6,303 nt of DNA from Actinomycetes bacterium (GTDB taxonomy: Bacteria; Planctomycetota; Phycisphaerae; JAACET01). Positions 1-6,099 of this stretch are shown here, piece after piece. Under the pieces are notes generated by a model that made no database searches, was not told where the DNA came from, and saw only the letters and a program-made list of their open reading frames with translations. The position numbers and the translations under genes were made by a program. Each line of letters begins with the position of its first letter. The first letter of the stretch is position 1. The DNA is taken from positions 1-6,303 of the forward strand of contig DAOVKO010000130.1 of assembly GCA_030631725.1 (NCBI GenBank), in the 5' to 3' direction.

Positions 1-1
1 G

Positions 2-1759
2 GCACTATTGCTGGGGTTTTTCACCGGATTGGCCCTGACGCTGTGCTTTAATGTTGCGGGTATGGGCTGGCTGGGGTTTTTCGCCCTGGTGCCCTGGGTG
101 CTGGCTGTGGTTGCTTGCGATCGGACGGCCTGGGCGATGTTCGGCAGTTTTCTGCTGGGCTTGGCCTTCTGGATGGTCAACGTCCACTGGATTATGCCCA
201 TCACCATAGCCGGCTATCTGGCCACGTGTGTGTATTTATCGAGTTATTTTCTGCTGGGCGGCTGGCTGCTGCGGCACTGCTATCAGCGGCGGCGCCTGCC
301 GTTTTTCATAGCGCTGCCGATCATCTGGGTAGCCCTGGAACTGCTGCGAGGCCATGTAATCACAGGGTTCAGCTGGCTTCTGCTGGGCCATTCCCAGTAC
401 CGTTGGATCAGGCTTATTCAAATTGCCGACCTGGTCGGTGCCTACGGGGTTAGCTTTGTGGTGGCCATGGCCAACGGGCTGATAGTGGACCTGCTGGTTC
501 AGCCGCTGTTTGTGCGGACCAAGCGGGGGTCCAAACCCTCGCTGGTCCTGGCTGTGGGAGTCGTAAGCCTGATCGGGTTGGGGGTATTCACGCTGGTTTA
601 CGGCACAGTGCAGATGCATTCGGCCCAGCTTCGGCCTGGGCCTAAGGTGGCGGTGATCCAGGAGAACTTTCCAATCAGCGTAACCCGGGTCCCACAGAAT
701 GACCGGCAAATCTTCGATGCACATCGCAAGCTGACTCTACAGGCCAGCGAAACCTACAAACCCGATCTGATAGTTTGGCCGGAGAGCATGGCTCAGCCGT
801 TTCTCTATCCTGAGGTACGCGAGCAAGCAAGCAAGCCAGACGCCTTCACAATGCTTGTCGATGGTAAGTCAGATGGTGTAAGTCTAACGGGCTGGCGGCT
901 AAGCGACTTTGGCAATGCCCAATACGCCCAGACAGAACTGTCCAAGTTAGCCAGTAAAGTCAACGCTCACCTTTTGGTCGGCTCGTCAGCCCGAACATAC
1001 GGCTGGCAAGACAACATGCTGAACCGTCAAGAGTATCGCAATTCTGCTTTCCTCTGTCGCTCAGACGGACTGATTCTGCATCAACGCTACGACAAGATGC
1101 ACCCAGTGCCATTTTCGGAGTATATACCCCTACGCAAGAGCATTCCGCTTTTCCGCAAGCTTGTGATTGCCTGTAGCCCGTATGACTCTGACTATTCGAT
1201 GGAGCACGGATCGGGCCCGGAAATCTTCGCCTTTACTACAAGCGACGGACAATCGAGTTTTCGCTTTGCCACGCCGATCTGCTACGAAGGGACGGTGGCG
1301 GACCTTTGTCGCAAGTTCGTTCTGCCGGAAAACGAGCCCAAAATTGATTTTCTGGTCAACGTTTCCAACGACGGCTGGTTCAATGCCTCCTGGGAGCTGA
1401 GCCAACACCTGGTATGCTACGTTTTCAGGGCGGTGGAGAATCGCATTGCCATTGCCCGGGCGGTCAACACCGGTATCAGCGGTTTTGTCGATTCGGCCGG
1501 ACGACTGCACGATCTGGTCAGCGAGAACGGTCGGACCCGCGGAGTAGCCGGCCTGGCCTGCGCCCGCCTGCAAATCGACTCGCGGATAAGTGTTTACAGC
1601 CGCACAGGTGACTGGTTCGCCCTGTTGTGCGGCCTTTGTGCCCTGGCCCTTTTCGTCGATTCACTGCGGGGCCCCTGGAGAGGCCGACGAGCTAAATTGT
1701 TGCTGGTTTTGATGACAGCCGTTATGCTGGCTGATGCTGTCGGTCGCTGGTTGTTTTGA
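2..1759 (+). CDS. lnt: Apolipoprotein N-acyltransferase (5' end cut by window edge)
   Basis: Lnt catalyses the last step of lipoprotein maturation: it transfers an acyl chain from a phospholipid to the alpha-amino group of the lipid-modified N-terminal cysteine, in the inner membrane. The reading frame is open to the window edge, and the first visible residues already lie in the first membrane helix, so the true start is upstream; a TTG at 8 is only the first in-window start-like codon. Counting that TTG as residue 1, hydrophobic segments fill about the first 200 residues, including the family-typical stretch GFSWLLLGHSQ and DLVGAYGVSF. The nitrilase-like periplasmic domain follows, with a putative catalytic triad Glu259 (WPES), Lys363 (DKMHPVPFSEY) and Cys425 (PICYEG), then NVSNDGWF. 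Two hydrophobic segments close the C-terminus. The Glu-Lys spacing (104) is longer than in E. coli Lnt (68, E267-K335), indicating an insertion of about 36 residues. A HEAT-repeat lipoprotein follows after 35 bases, probably in the same operon. Family assignment is very secure. Confidence 0.96.
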   Translation, partial: ALLLGFFTGLALTLCFNVAGMGWLGFFALVPWVLAVVACDRTAWAMFGSFLLGLAFWMVNVHWIMPITIAGYLATCVYLSSYFLLGGWLLRHCYQRRRLPFFIALPIIWVALELLRGHVITGFSWLLLGHSQYRWIRLIQIADLVGAYGVSFVVAMANGLIVDLLVQPLFVRTKRGSKPSLVLAVGVVSLIGLGVFTLVYGTVQMHSAQLRPGPKVAVIQENFPISVTRVPQNDRQIFDAHRKLTLQASETYKPDLIVWPESMAQPFLYPEVREQASKPDAFTMLVDGKSDGVSLTGWRLSDFGNAQYAQTELSKLASKVNAHLLVGSSARTYGWQDNMLNRQEYRNSAFLCRSDGLILHQRYDKMHPVPFSEYIPLRKSIPLFRKLVIACSPYDSDYSMEHGSGPEIFAFTTSDGQSSFRFATPICYEGTVADLCRKFVLPENEPKIDFLVNVSNDGWFNASWELSQHLVCYVFRAVENRIAIARAVNTGISGFVDSAGRLHDLVSENGRTRGVAGLACARLQIDSRISVYSRTGDWFALLCGLCALALFVDSLRGPWRGRRAKLLLVLMTAVMLADAVGRWLF

Positions 1760-1794
1760 ACTAACGAGAAGATATATACGTAGAGGAATCTGAT

Positions 1795-2811
1795 ATGAGC
1801 CGACCACCGATAATCCTGGCCCTGCTGCTGGCCGTTCCCTTTGTCTCGGGGTGTATTGGCTTTTCCGGAGTAGAGCCAGAGGCGTTGGAAACGCGGGCCC
1901 TTGAACGTCTCGAACAAAGCCTGAATGCCGAGGACATATTCGTCAGAATGAAAACAATCGAATCCTGTGCCAAGCTGGGCCTGCCCAATGCCCCGAAGAT
2001 CTGTATCCGAGCTATCTCTTCGGGGGTTCCCTCGCTTGAGTTTGCCGGGGCCATGGGCCTGATCGAAATGCCGAGGCGCGATGCAGAGCCAGCCCTGAAG
2101 AAGCTCCTTTCCAGCTCGGATGCTTCGGTTCGACTGGCAGCCATCGGTGCCCTGCACCGGCTGGGCCGGACCCAGCACAGCGCCGAACTAATCGCTGCCC
2201 TGGAGAGTCCCAGCCCCAAAACGCGCGGCGACGCCCTGATGATCCTGGGGCGAGTGGGCGATGAATCGGCGATGCCGGCGATACGGCGGGTCCTGGAGAC
2301 AGACGAGGTCGAACGCGTCCAGTGGCAGGCCGGCGAGGCCCTGGTGCTGCTGGGAGACGAAATAATTCTGCCTCAGCTGCAACTCTGGGAGAATTCGCGC
2401 AACTGGCAACTTCGGATATTCGCCATGGAATTGATGTGCCAGGTGCGGGACAAGGACCTGTTTGTGGCCGACCTGCTGGCAGCCCTGGGGGATCGCAACC
2501 AACTGGTGCAGCTTCAAGCGGCGCGGAGTCTGGGACGTCTGGGCCAGCAGGACGGTTTCCAGCAAGCGATGAAATATCTACATCCAACGGCCCCGGACCA
2601 AAGGGCCGTTGCCAGGGAAATGGGCCTGGCCATGGGCGAGCGGCAAGTGGCCCAGAGGATAGTCCAAATACGTTCCCTGGCGGCCCTGGCCCTGGGTGAG
2701 ATAGGCAATTGGGATGCGGCTGCTGCCCTCGCTCAGGCCGTAGATGACAGAGACCCTCAAGTGGCCCTGGCGGCCGCTCACGCCTCCCTACGCCTGCTGC
2801 AAAAACAGTGA
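1795..2811 (+). CDS. HEAT-repeat lipoprotein
   Basis: A 338-residue protein with a lipoprotein signal peptide: Arg3, a hydrophobic core at residues 6-16 and lipobox VSGC with Cys20 as the lipidated residue. Position +2 after the cysteine is Ile, not Asp, so inner-membrane retention is not indicated if the enterobacterial Lol rule applies. The rest, from about residue 34 to the end, is a run of roughly seven or eight degenerate HEAT-like helical pairs, with recurring patterns such as SVRLAAIGALHRLG, LVQLQAARSLGRLG and RSLAALALGEIG. This solenoid fold usually binds other proteins; no catalytic motif is visible. The start is supported by AGAGGA at 1782-1787, 7 bases before ATG. The gene follows lnt by 35 bases with no obvious terminator, so the maturation enzyme and one of its likely substrates appear co-expressed. 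It ends with tandem in-frame stops TGA TAA. The partner and exact role are unknown. The signal and repeats are seen in the sequence; outer-membrane or periplasm-facing placement is inferred. Confidence 0.87.
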   Translation: MSRPPIILALLLAVPFVSGCIGFSGVEPEALETRALERLEQSLNAEDIFVRMKTIESCAKLGLPNAPKICIRAISSGVPSLEFAGAMGLIEMPRRDAEPALKKLLSSSDASVRLAAIGALHRLGRTQHSAELIAALESPSPKTRGDALMILGRVGDESAMPAIRRVLETDEVERVQWQAGEALVLLGDEIILPQLQLWENSRNWQLRIFAMELMCQVRDKDLFVADLLAALGDRNQLVQLQAARSLGRLGQQDGFQQAMKYLHPTAPDQRAVAREMGLAMGERQVAQRIVQIRSLAALALGEIGNWDAAAALAQAVDDRDPQVALAAAHASLRLLQKQ

Positions 2812-2820
2812 TAAGGTCCA

Positions 2821-2875
2821 GATCCGAGCCCCTGGGCCATAGACCGGCCGGCTAGGTCGGCTTGTCGGCTGGATC
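2821..2875. other. GC-rich stem-loop after the lipoprotein gene
   Basis: Ten bases after the lipoprotein stop, GATCCGAGCC (2821-2830) pairs with GGCTGGATC (2867-2875) as nine base pairs with a single bulged G. The enclosed part can form a smaller stem, for example GACC 2842-2845 with GGTC 2855-2858. The position fits a transcription end for the lnt-lipoprotein unit, but no T-run follows on either strand, so a classical intrinsic terminator is not supported. It could act as a 3' RNA-stabilising structure or be chance folding of GC-rich spacer DNA. Confidence 0.35.
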
Positions 2876-2907
2876 CACGCGCCTGGTCCTGGAAGAGTCC
2901 CCAGAAA

Positions 2908-2923
2908 ATAAAATTAATTTTAT
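2908..2923. repeat. Perfect 16-bp AT palindrome upstream of promoter
   Basis: ATAAAATTAATTTTAT is perfectly self-complementary over 16 bases and stops two bases before the -35 hexamer of the following promoter. In an otherwise GC-rich region this is a plausible UP-like element (AT-rich contact for the RNA polymerase alpha subunit) or an operator for a dimeric regulator. The downstream DUF2089 protein, with its own HTH, is the obvious candidate for autoregulation. The palindrome is directly seen; its function is inferred. Confidence 0.5.
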
Positions 2924-2925
2924 AG

Positions 2926-2954
2926 TTGACAATATTCATATTTGTCGATATAAA
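2926..2954 (+). promoter_or_regulatory. Sigma70-type promoter of the DUF2089 operon
   Basis: TTGACA at 2926-2931 is followed by exactly 17 bases and TATAAA at 2949-2954, five of six matches to the -10 consensus. Transcription would start near 2961, giving a leader of about 25 bases before the DUF2089 start. A small dyad, GACAA (2928-2932) and TTGTC (2942-2946), separated by 9 bases, overlaps the -35 and spacer and could be an operator. An AT-rich palindrome lies directly upstream. Match quality and position before an operon make a real promoter likely. Confidence 0.8.
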
Positions 2955-2983
2955 ACTTCAGTATTGTTCATATGGAGGCCAAG

Positions 2984-3343
2984 ATGATGTCTGAGCTTTC
3001 CACACGCTGCCCCTACTGTTTCGCGAAGATGGCGGTCAGAGCCCTTTTCTGCCGCGGCTGTTCGACCGAGATCAAGAGCGATTTCGCTACGCCAAGGTTC
3101 CTGGAGCTTTCGCCGGAGCAACAGAGGTTTGCCGTGGAGTTTATCCTGGCCAGTGGCTCTCTGAAGGAAATGGCCAAGATTCTGGATGTCTCTTACCCCA
3201 CCGTGCGGGCCAGGCTGGATAGGATTATCGAGTGCCTCAAGAGCGAGAAAGCCCCCGAAGACGAACGCCGGGCAGCCATCCTCGATGCCGTGGAGGAGAA
3301 GAAGATTTCTTCAAGCGAGGCCTCGCGGCTGCTGTCGGAATAG
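2984..3343 (+). CDS. DUF2089-family zinc-ribbon/HTH protein with SHOCT-like tail
   Basis: A small protein of about 119 residues, probably cytoplasmic and DNA-binding. Residues 9-26 hold a zinc-ribbon knuckle pair, CPYC and CRGC. Residues about 43-58 match the DUF2089 core (LSPEQQRFAVEFILASGS), followed by a helix-turn-helix at about 59-82 in which DVSYPTVRARLDRI looks like the turn and recognition helix. A C-terminal segment, residues 94-118 (ERRAAILDAVEEKKIS, then a helix ending in LL), is a SHOCT-like helical hairpin. The Shine-Dalgarno GGAGG at 2974-2978 sits 5 bases before ATG 2984 and 8 before ATG 2987; both are credible. An upstream in-frame ATG at 2972 overlaps this site and has no Shine-Dalgarno of its own. 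The gene is first in an operon behind a strong promoter; the next gene begins 25 bases after its stop with a protein carrying the same hairpin at its N-terminus. DUF2089 proteins are poorly characterised, so a regulatory role is inferred from the HTH. Confidence 0.87.
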   Translation: MMSELSTRCPYCFAKMAVRALFCRGCSTEIKSDFATPRFLELSPEQQRFAVEFILASGSLKEMAKILDVSYPTVRARLDRIIECLKSEKAPEDERRAAILDAVEEKKISSSEASRLLSE

Positions 3344-3368
3344 CCGGACGATTTCAAGGAGCAAAGCC

Positions 3369-4325
3369 ATGGATGAAGAACGCAGACGAATCTTGCGAAT
3401 GATGGCTGAGGGGACTATCTCGGTCGAGGAATGCGATGAGCTGCTGCGGGCACTTTCCGATCGCCGCAAGGAAAAGACTGAAAAGGAAGTCCAAGCCGCC
3501 CAGACAGGCAGCCGGCCGGTCTGGCCCTACGTGTTGTTGGTTGTCCTGGCGATATTGGCCTTGCCCGTGGGCCTGGCAACTTTTGGGGGACTTCTGGGCG
3601 GAACGGTCTGGCGTTTCGGACCGATGCCAGGCTTTAGGGCCTGGTTTCCATGCGTCTTTCTATTAGCACCGATAAGGATCCTGCTGTTTATCTTTTGGGT
3701 CTGGATGCTTGTGGATTGTCTTTCTCGGCTGCCCTGCGATTTCAGACTGCTCTTTACAAGTGAGCACAAATATGACAAATGGATCTGGCTGGGCATCGTT
3801 ATCCTGGTCTTCCCAATCGGGGCCATAGTCTACTTCTTCCTCATCCGTCAGCCGGCACGGCAAATCGCCCCGCCTTCGAGCAAGGAAAAGCCACCATCCG
3901 CGCCAAAACCTCCAGCCCCGCCGGAAAGGCCGCTTCGACCATCGCGCCGGGCTAGGTCTATCAAAGCATTGGTCATAATCACTATTATTCTGGCACTGTG
4001 CTTCCCGGTAGTAATCGTGCTGGGTCGCATACTTTTCGGGCGGGCGATGCAGCCCACAGCCTTTCACCACGTTGGACCACAGTTACGGATGACTGGCGTT
4101 GGTCTGGTCATTATTCCTACGGCCATAATCGTCTTGATTTGGCTTATATTCTGGATCTGCATGCTGATAGACTGCCTGGCCCGGGACTATCGGGAGTTTG
4201 GCACACTGATAACGTCCGATAAGTCAGCCGACAAACTGGTCTGGGTGCTATTGATCCTGTTCCTGCCTATCATCGGGGCGATAGCCTATCATATCGCCAT
4301 TCGGCGTCGAGCCGTCAGCGCATAA
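3369..4325 (+). CDS. Membrane protein: SHOCT-like N-terminus plus two PLDc_N-like units
   Basis: A 318-residue predicted inner-membrane protein. Residues 2-29 form a SHOCT-like hairpin (RRRILRMMAEGTISVEE, then DELLRAL) like the N-termini of YvlB-type proteins and the tail of the preceding DUF2089 protein. Two similar membrane units follow. Unit 1 has helices near 52-76, 96-118 and 138-159; unit 2 near 200-223, 244-270 and 290-311. Each carries the pattern FWxxMLxDCL, a short hydrophilic loop with TS..K..DK, then a helix ending in P-I-x-GAI-x-Y, which resembles the N-terminal membrane domain of phospholipase D/cardiolipin synthases (PLDc_N). No HKD catalytic motif is present, so enzyme activity is not indicated. 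A Pro/Lys/Arg-rich linker at 165-197 joins the units. The start is fixed by AAGGA at 3356-3360, 8 bases before ATG; the frame is open further upstream but without a ribosome site. A membrane sensor or scaffold partner for the DUF2089 protein is inferred; function is unknown. Confidence 0.85.
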   Translation: MDEERRRILRMMAEGTISVEECDELLRALSDRRKEKTEKEVQAAQTGSRPVWPYVLLVVLAILALPVGLATFGGLLGGTVWRFGPMPGFRAWFPCVFLLAPIRILLFIFWVWMLVDCLSRLPCDFRLLFTSEHKYDKWIWLGIVILVFPIGAIVYFFLIRQPARQIAPPSSKEKPPSAPKPPAPPERPLRPSRRARSIKALVIITIILALCFPVVIVLGRILFGRAMQPTAFHHVGPQLRMTGVGLVIIPTAIIVLIWLIFWICMLIDCLARDYREFGTLITSDKSADKLVWVLLILFLPIIGAIAYHIAIRRRAVSA

Positions 4326-4372
4326 GAATAGAAAGCTTGCTTGGTCCAATCGTCTCATGTAGGAGTCCAAAT

Positions 4373-4636
4373 ATGGAAATGTCCATTGGCTTTTGGGAGC
4401 TACTCATCGTTATTCCCGTGGGTATCATAGCCTTGATCGCGCTAATATTCTGGATCTGGATGCTCATAGACTGCTTGACCCGCGACTATCGAGAGTTCGG
4501 CACACTTATAACGTCCAACAAGTCAGCTGATAGACTTGTGTGGTTCTTGATTATTCTCTTCACATTTATCATTGGGGCCATAGCGTATCATATCTCGATT
4601 CGCCGGCGTCCGCGGTCTGCAGAGCAGAGCGGCTAA
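4373..4636 (+). CDS. PLDc_N-like mini membrane protein, duplicate of upstream domain
   Basis: An 87-residue protein with two predicted membrane helices (about 8-33 and 56-77), separated by a hydrophilic loop with RDYREFGTLITS, and a basic tail with IRRR. Residues 19-83 match residues 254-318 of the preceding protein at 52 of 65 positions (80%), and the DNA is about 74% identical over the 195 bases, so this is a clear tandem duplicate of its second PLDc_N-like unit, without the SHOCT-like region or the linker. The start is set by AGGAG at 4361-4365, 7 bases before ATG; an in-frame TTG at 4337 lacks such a site. It lies 47 bases after the previous stop and is probably the last gene of the operon. 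It may insert as a partner subunit alongside the larger protein or compete for its contacts; this is inference. No enzymatic residues are visible. Confidence 0.83.
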   Translation: MEMSIGFWELLIVIPVGIIALIALIFWIWMLIDCLTRDYREFGTLITSNKSADRLVWFLIILFTFIIGAIAYHISIRRRPRSAEQSG

Positions 4637-4683
4637 AACAAGCATACTACTGAAACTCCAGTATCAGCCTGAGGCAGTCTGAC

Positions 4684-4712
4684 TTGACAACTCCGTGTGC
4701 GGAAGGTATGAT
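4684..4712 (+). promoter_or_regulatory. Sigma70-type promoter of hicB
   Basis: TTGACA at 4684-4689, a 17-base spacer, and TATGAT at 4707-4712 (one mismatch to the -10 consensus) lie upstream of hicB. Transcription would begin near 4719, about 36 bases before the GTG start. This suggests that the antitoxin gene is transcribed independently of the upstream membrane-protein operon. Confidence 0.75.
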
Positions 4713-4754
4713 AAGCACGCTGCCCGTGGCCAAAAACCGTAAGGAGGCGTAAGG

Positions 4755-4976
4755 GTGAGCTATCATTACACCGTTATTCTGGAGCGGGAGGCAGACGGTG
4801 GCTTTCACACCTACTGTCCAGCCCTGAAAGGTTGTCATTCTCAAGGAGACTCGCTGGATGAGGCTCTGGAGAACATCCGTGAAGCAATTGCAGCTTACCT
4901 CCAGAGCATGAAAGCTCATGGTGAAGCCATCCCACAGGAGGATCTCCTGATCAAACCTGTGGAGATAGGCATATGA
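4755..4976 (+). CDS. hicB: HicB-family antitoxin (short form)
   Basis: A 73-residue protein of the short HicB-like family, the antitoxin of HicBA type II toxin-antitoxin systems, which binds and neutralises the HicA mRNA interferase. Family features are the N-terminal strand YHYTVILERE, the DGGFHTYCPALKGCHSQGDS stretch with conserved Gly/Cys and Pro-x-Leu-x-Gly-Cys, and the following helix SLDEALENIREAIAAYL. It ends shortly after ALKGC-type core and helix, with no extra C-terminal HTH or ribbon-helix-helix DNA-binding domain, so direct autoregulation by this protein is not evident. The GTG start is supported by a full AAGGAGG at 4741-4747, 7 bases upstream. Its own promoter lies at 4684-4712. 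The TGA stop overlaps the ATG of the hicA remnant (ATGA), the usual arrangement for a translationally coupled pair in hicB-hicA order. Because the toxin is truncated, this antitoxin is probably an orphan here unless it neutralises HicA proteins encoded elsewhere. Confidence 0.9.
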   Translation: MSYHYTVILEREADGGFHTYCPALKGCHSQGDSLDEALENIREAIAAYLQSMKAHGEAIPQEDLLIKPVEIGI

Positions 4977-5059
4977 GCAAACTGCCAGTAGTGTCGGCCC
5001 GGCAGGTTGTGAAAGTAGCCCAGAAGCTGGGGTTTGAGTTTGATCGCCAAAATGTTTAG
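4973..5059 (+). pseudogene. hicA: Truncated HicA toxin remnant
   Basis: Starting at the ATG that overlaps the hicB stop, 28 codons read MSKLPVVSARQVVKVAQKLG then FEFDRQNV and a TAG stop. This closely matches the N-terminal helix and first strand of HicA (YcfA-like) mRNA interferases, which normally run to about 60-80 residues. The family continues after an R-Q-x segment with a Gly-Ser-His motif holding the catalytic histidine; here the sequence stops just before it, so the toxin should be inactive. No frame downstream of 5050 restores HicA-like sequence, which argues for a 3' deletion rather than a simple frameshift. The TAG (5057-5059) overlaps the TAA stop of the convergent mscS gene (5056-5058), placing the deletion junction at about 5050-5056. 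The 28-residue peptide may still be translated by coupling to hicB. HicA identity rests on position, the ATGA overlap and this N-terminal match. Confidence 0.78.
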
Positions 5060-6099
5060 GTCTTCTGGTATAGGTGCACGTCGCGCTGGGGGAAGGGTAT
5101 TTGGATACCCTCTTGGGCAAAGCGTTTCTGGATGGCCAGGTTAATCTCGTCGGTAATAGAGAACTTTTCGCGGTAATCGGATACCCAGGCTATGAGCATG
5201 ACCTCCAGAGCTGAATCGCCGAAAGACATGAAGTAAGCGGCTGGGGCGGGCTCATCCATGACCCGCTGGTTTTTGCTGGCGATGTCTACGAGGATCTGCT
5301 TGACCTTGGCCATGTCCGAACCGTAGGCCACGCCCATGCGGAGGCGGAGCTTGACCTTGGCGCTGGGATAGCCATGGTTGATGACCCGGGCAGCAGAGAT
5401 GTCGGAGTTGGGGACAACGAGAATGGTGTTGTCGAAGGTGAGAATCTTGGTGCAGCGCAGGCCGATCTCCTGGACGTCACCGATTTTGCCGTCGGGCAGC
5501 TCGATGCGGTCGTTGACGCGGAAGGGCCGATCGATGAGGATCAAAAAGCCGGAGATCATATTGGCCACGGTCTCCTTGGCGGCCAGGGCCACGGCGATCG
5601 AGGCGATGCCGGCGGTGGCTACAAAGCCGGTAATGCTCACGTCAAATTTTTTGAGGATGATCATAGCCCCCACGAAGAAGATGGCTATCTTGCTGAGCTT
5701 GTTGAAGAGGGGGATGAACTGATCGTCCAGGGTGGTTTTGGTCCGCTGAGCGATGTTGAGGCGGTACCATTCGAGCAGGGATCCCAGGAATTTACCCGCC
5801 AGCAGGCAAAAGCCGACGACCAGAGCCACAAAGAGGACATTGTTGGCCATCTTCAGCCAGCCGCTGAGCTTGTAGGCCTCTATCTGCTCGAGGCTCCAGA
5901 GTGCCCATTTGAATCCGCCGAGCAGGACGACAAAGGCGATAGTAGGTGCAGTATCGGCCAATATTTCGGGCAGTAATTGTCCGGGTCGGCGTTTTTGAAC
6001 GGTCCGGGCAATTCGCAACCATACGGTTTGCAGCAGGGCCCAGGCGAGCATGGCCCCACAGGCCAGGCCAAGAGCAATCCACAACTGTACGTCCGGCAT
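5056..6099 (-). CDS. MscS-family small-conductance mechanosensitive ion channel
   Basis: A 347-residue inner-membrane channel that opens under membrane tension to release ions and solutes during hypo-osmotic shock. Hydrophobic segments lie at about residues 6-28, 50-70, 85-109 and 136-152, followed by the pore-lining helix around 156-189 (ATAGIASIAVALAAKETVAN, then a Gly-184 break). The MscS signature follows: LIDRPFRVNDRIEL (188-201), GDVQEIGLRCTKI, and FDNTILVVPNSDI (222-234), then the C-terminal alpha/beta domain ending in IPFPQRDVHLYQ. With five predicted helices it has two more than the three of E. coli MscS. The start is set by GGAGG (complement of 6108-6112), 8 bases before ATG; the frame extends upstream to 6234 but only by reading through a hairpin-rich spacer. 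A possible -10 (TATAGT, complement of 6122-6127) lacks a good -35. Its stop overlaps that of the hicA remnant, leaving no terminator between the convergent genes. The family is certain; ion preference and paralogue type cannot be read. Confidence 0.95.
   Translation of the reverse strand: MPDVQLWIALGLACGAMLAWALLQTVWLRIARTVQKRRPGQLLPEILADTAPTIAFVVLLGGFKWALWSLEQIEAYKLSGWLKMANNVLFVALVVGFCLLAGKFLGSLLEWYRLNIAQRTKTTLDDQFIPLFNKLSKIAIFFVGAMIILKKFDVSITGFVATAGIASIAVALAAKETVANMISGFLILIDRPFRVNDRIELPDGKIGDVQEIGLRCTKILTFDNTILVVPNSDISAARVINHGYPSAKVKLRLRMGVAYGSDMAKVKQILVDIASKNQRVMDEPAPAAYFMSFGDSALEVMLIAWVSDYREKFSITDEINLAIQKRFAQEGIQIPFPQRDVHLYQKT

Noticed and set aside
236..724. Open frames on the - strand inside lnt
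   Set aside because: Translations are rich in Gln, His and Pro with no domain pattern; they are antisense shadows of a well-supported gene. The same holds for the - strand frames within 1130-2781.
3186..3368. 61-residue N-terminal extension of the large membrane protein
   Set aside because: This part overlaps the DUF2089 gene in another frame and lacks a ribosome site; ATG 3369 has AAGGA at the right distance and starts the SHOCT-like segment.
3369..4636. Phospholipase D or cardiolipin synthase activity
   Set aside because: Only the N-terminal membrane-type unit is present; no HxK(x)4D catalytic motif occurs in either protein.
4648..4663. Hairpin TACTG/CAGTA as terminator of the membrane-protein operon
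   Set aside because: The stem is only 5 base pairs, AT-containing and not followed by a T-run.
5045..5120. Frameshifted continuation of hicA
   Set aside because: No frame after 5045 shows Gly-Ser-His or other HicA sequence; this DNA already encodes the normal C-terminus of MscS.
5374..5976. 200-residue + strand frame opposite mscS
   Set aside because: It is an Asp/Glu/Gly-rich antisense shadow of a clear MscS gene, without a ribosome site or recognisable motif.
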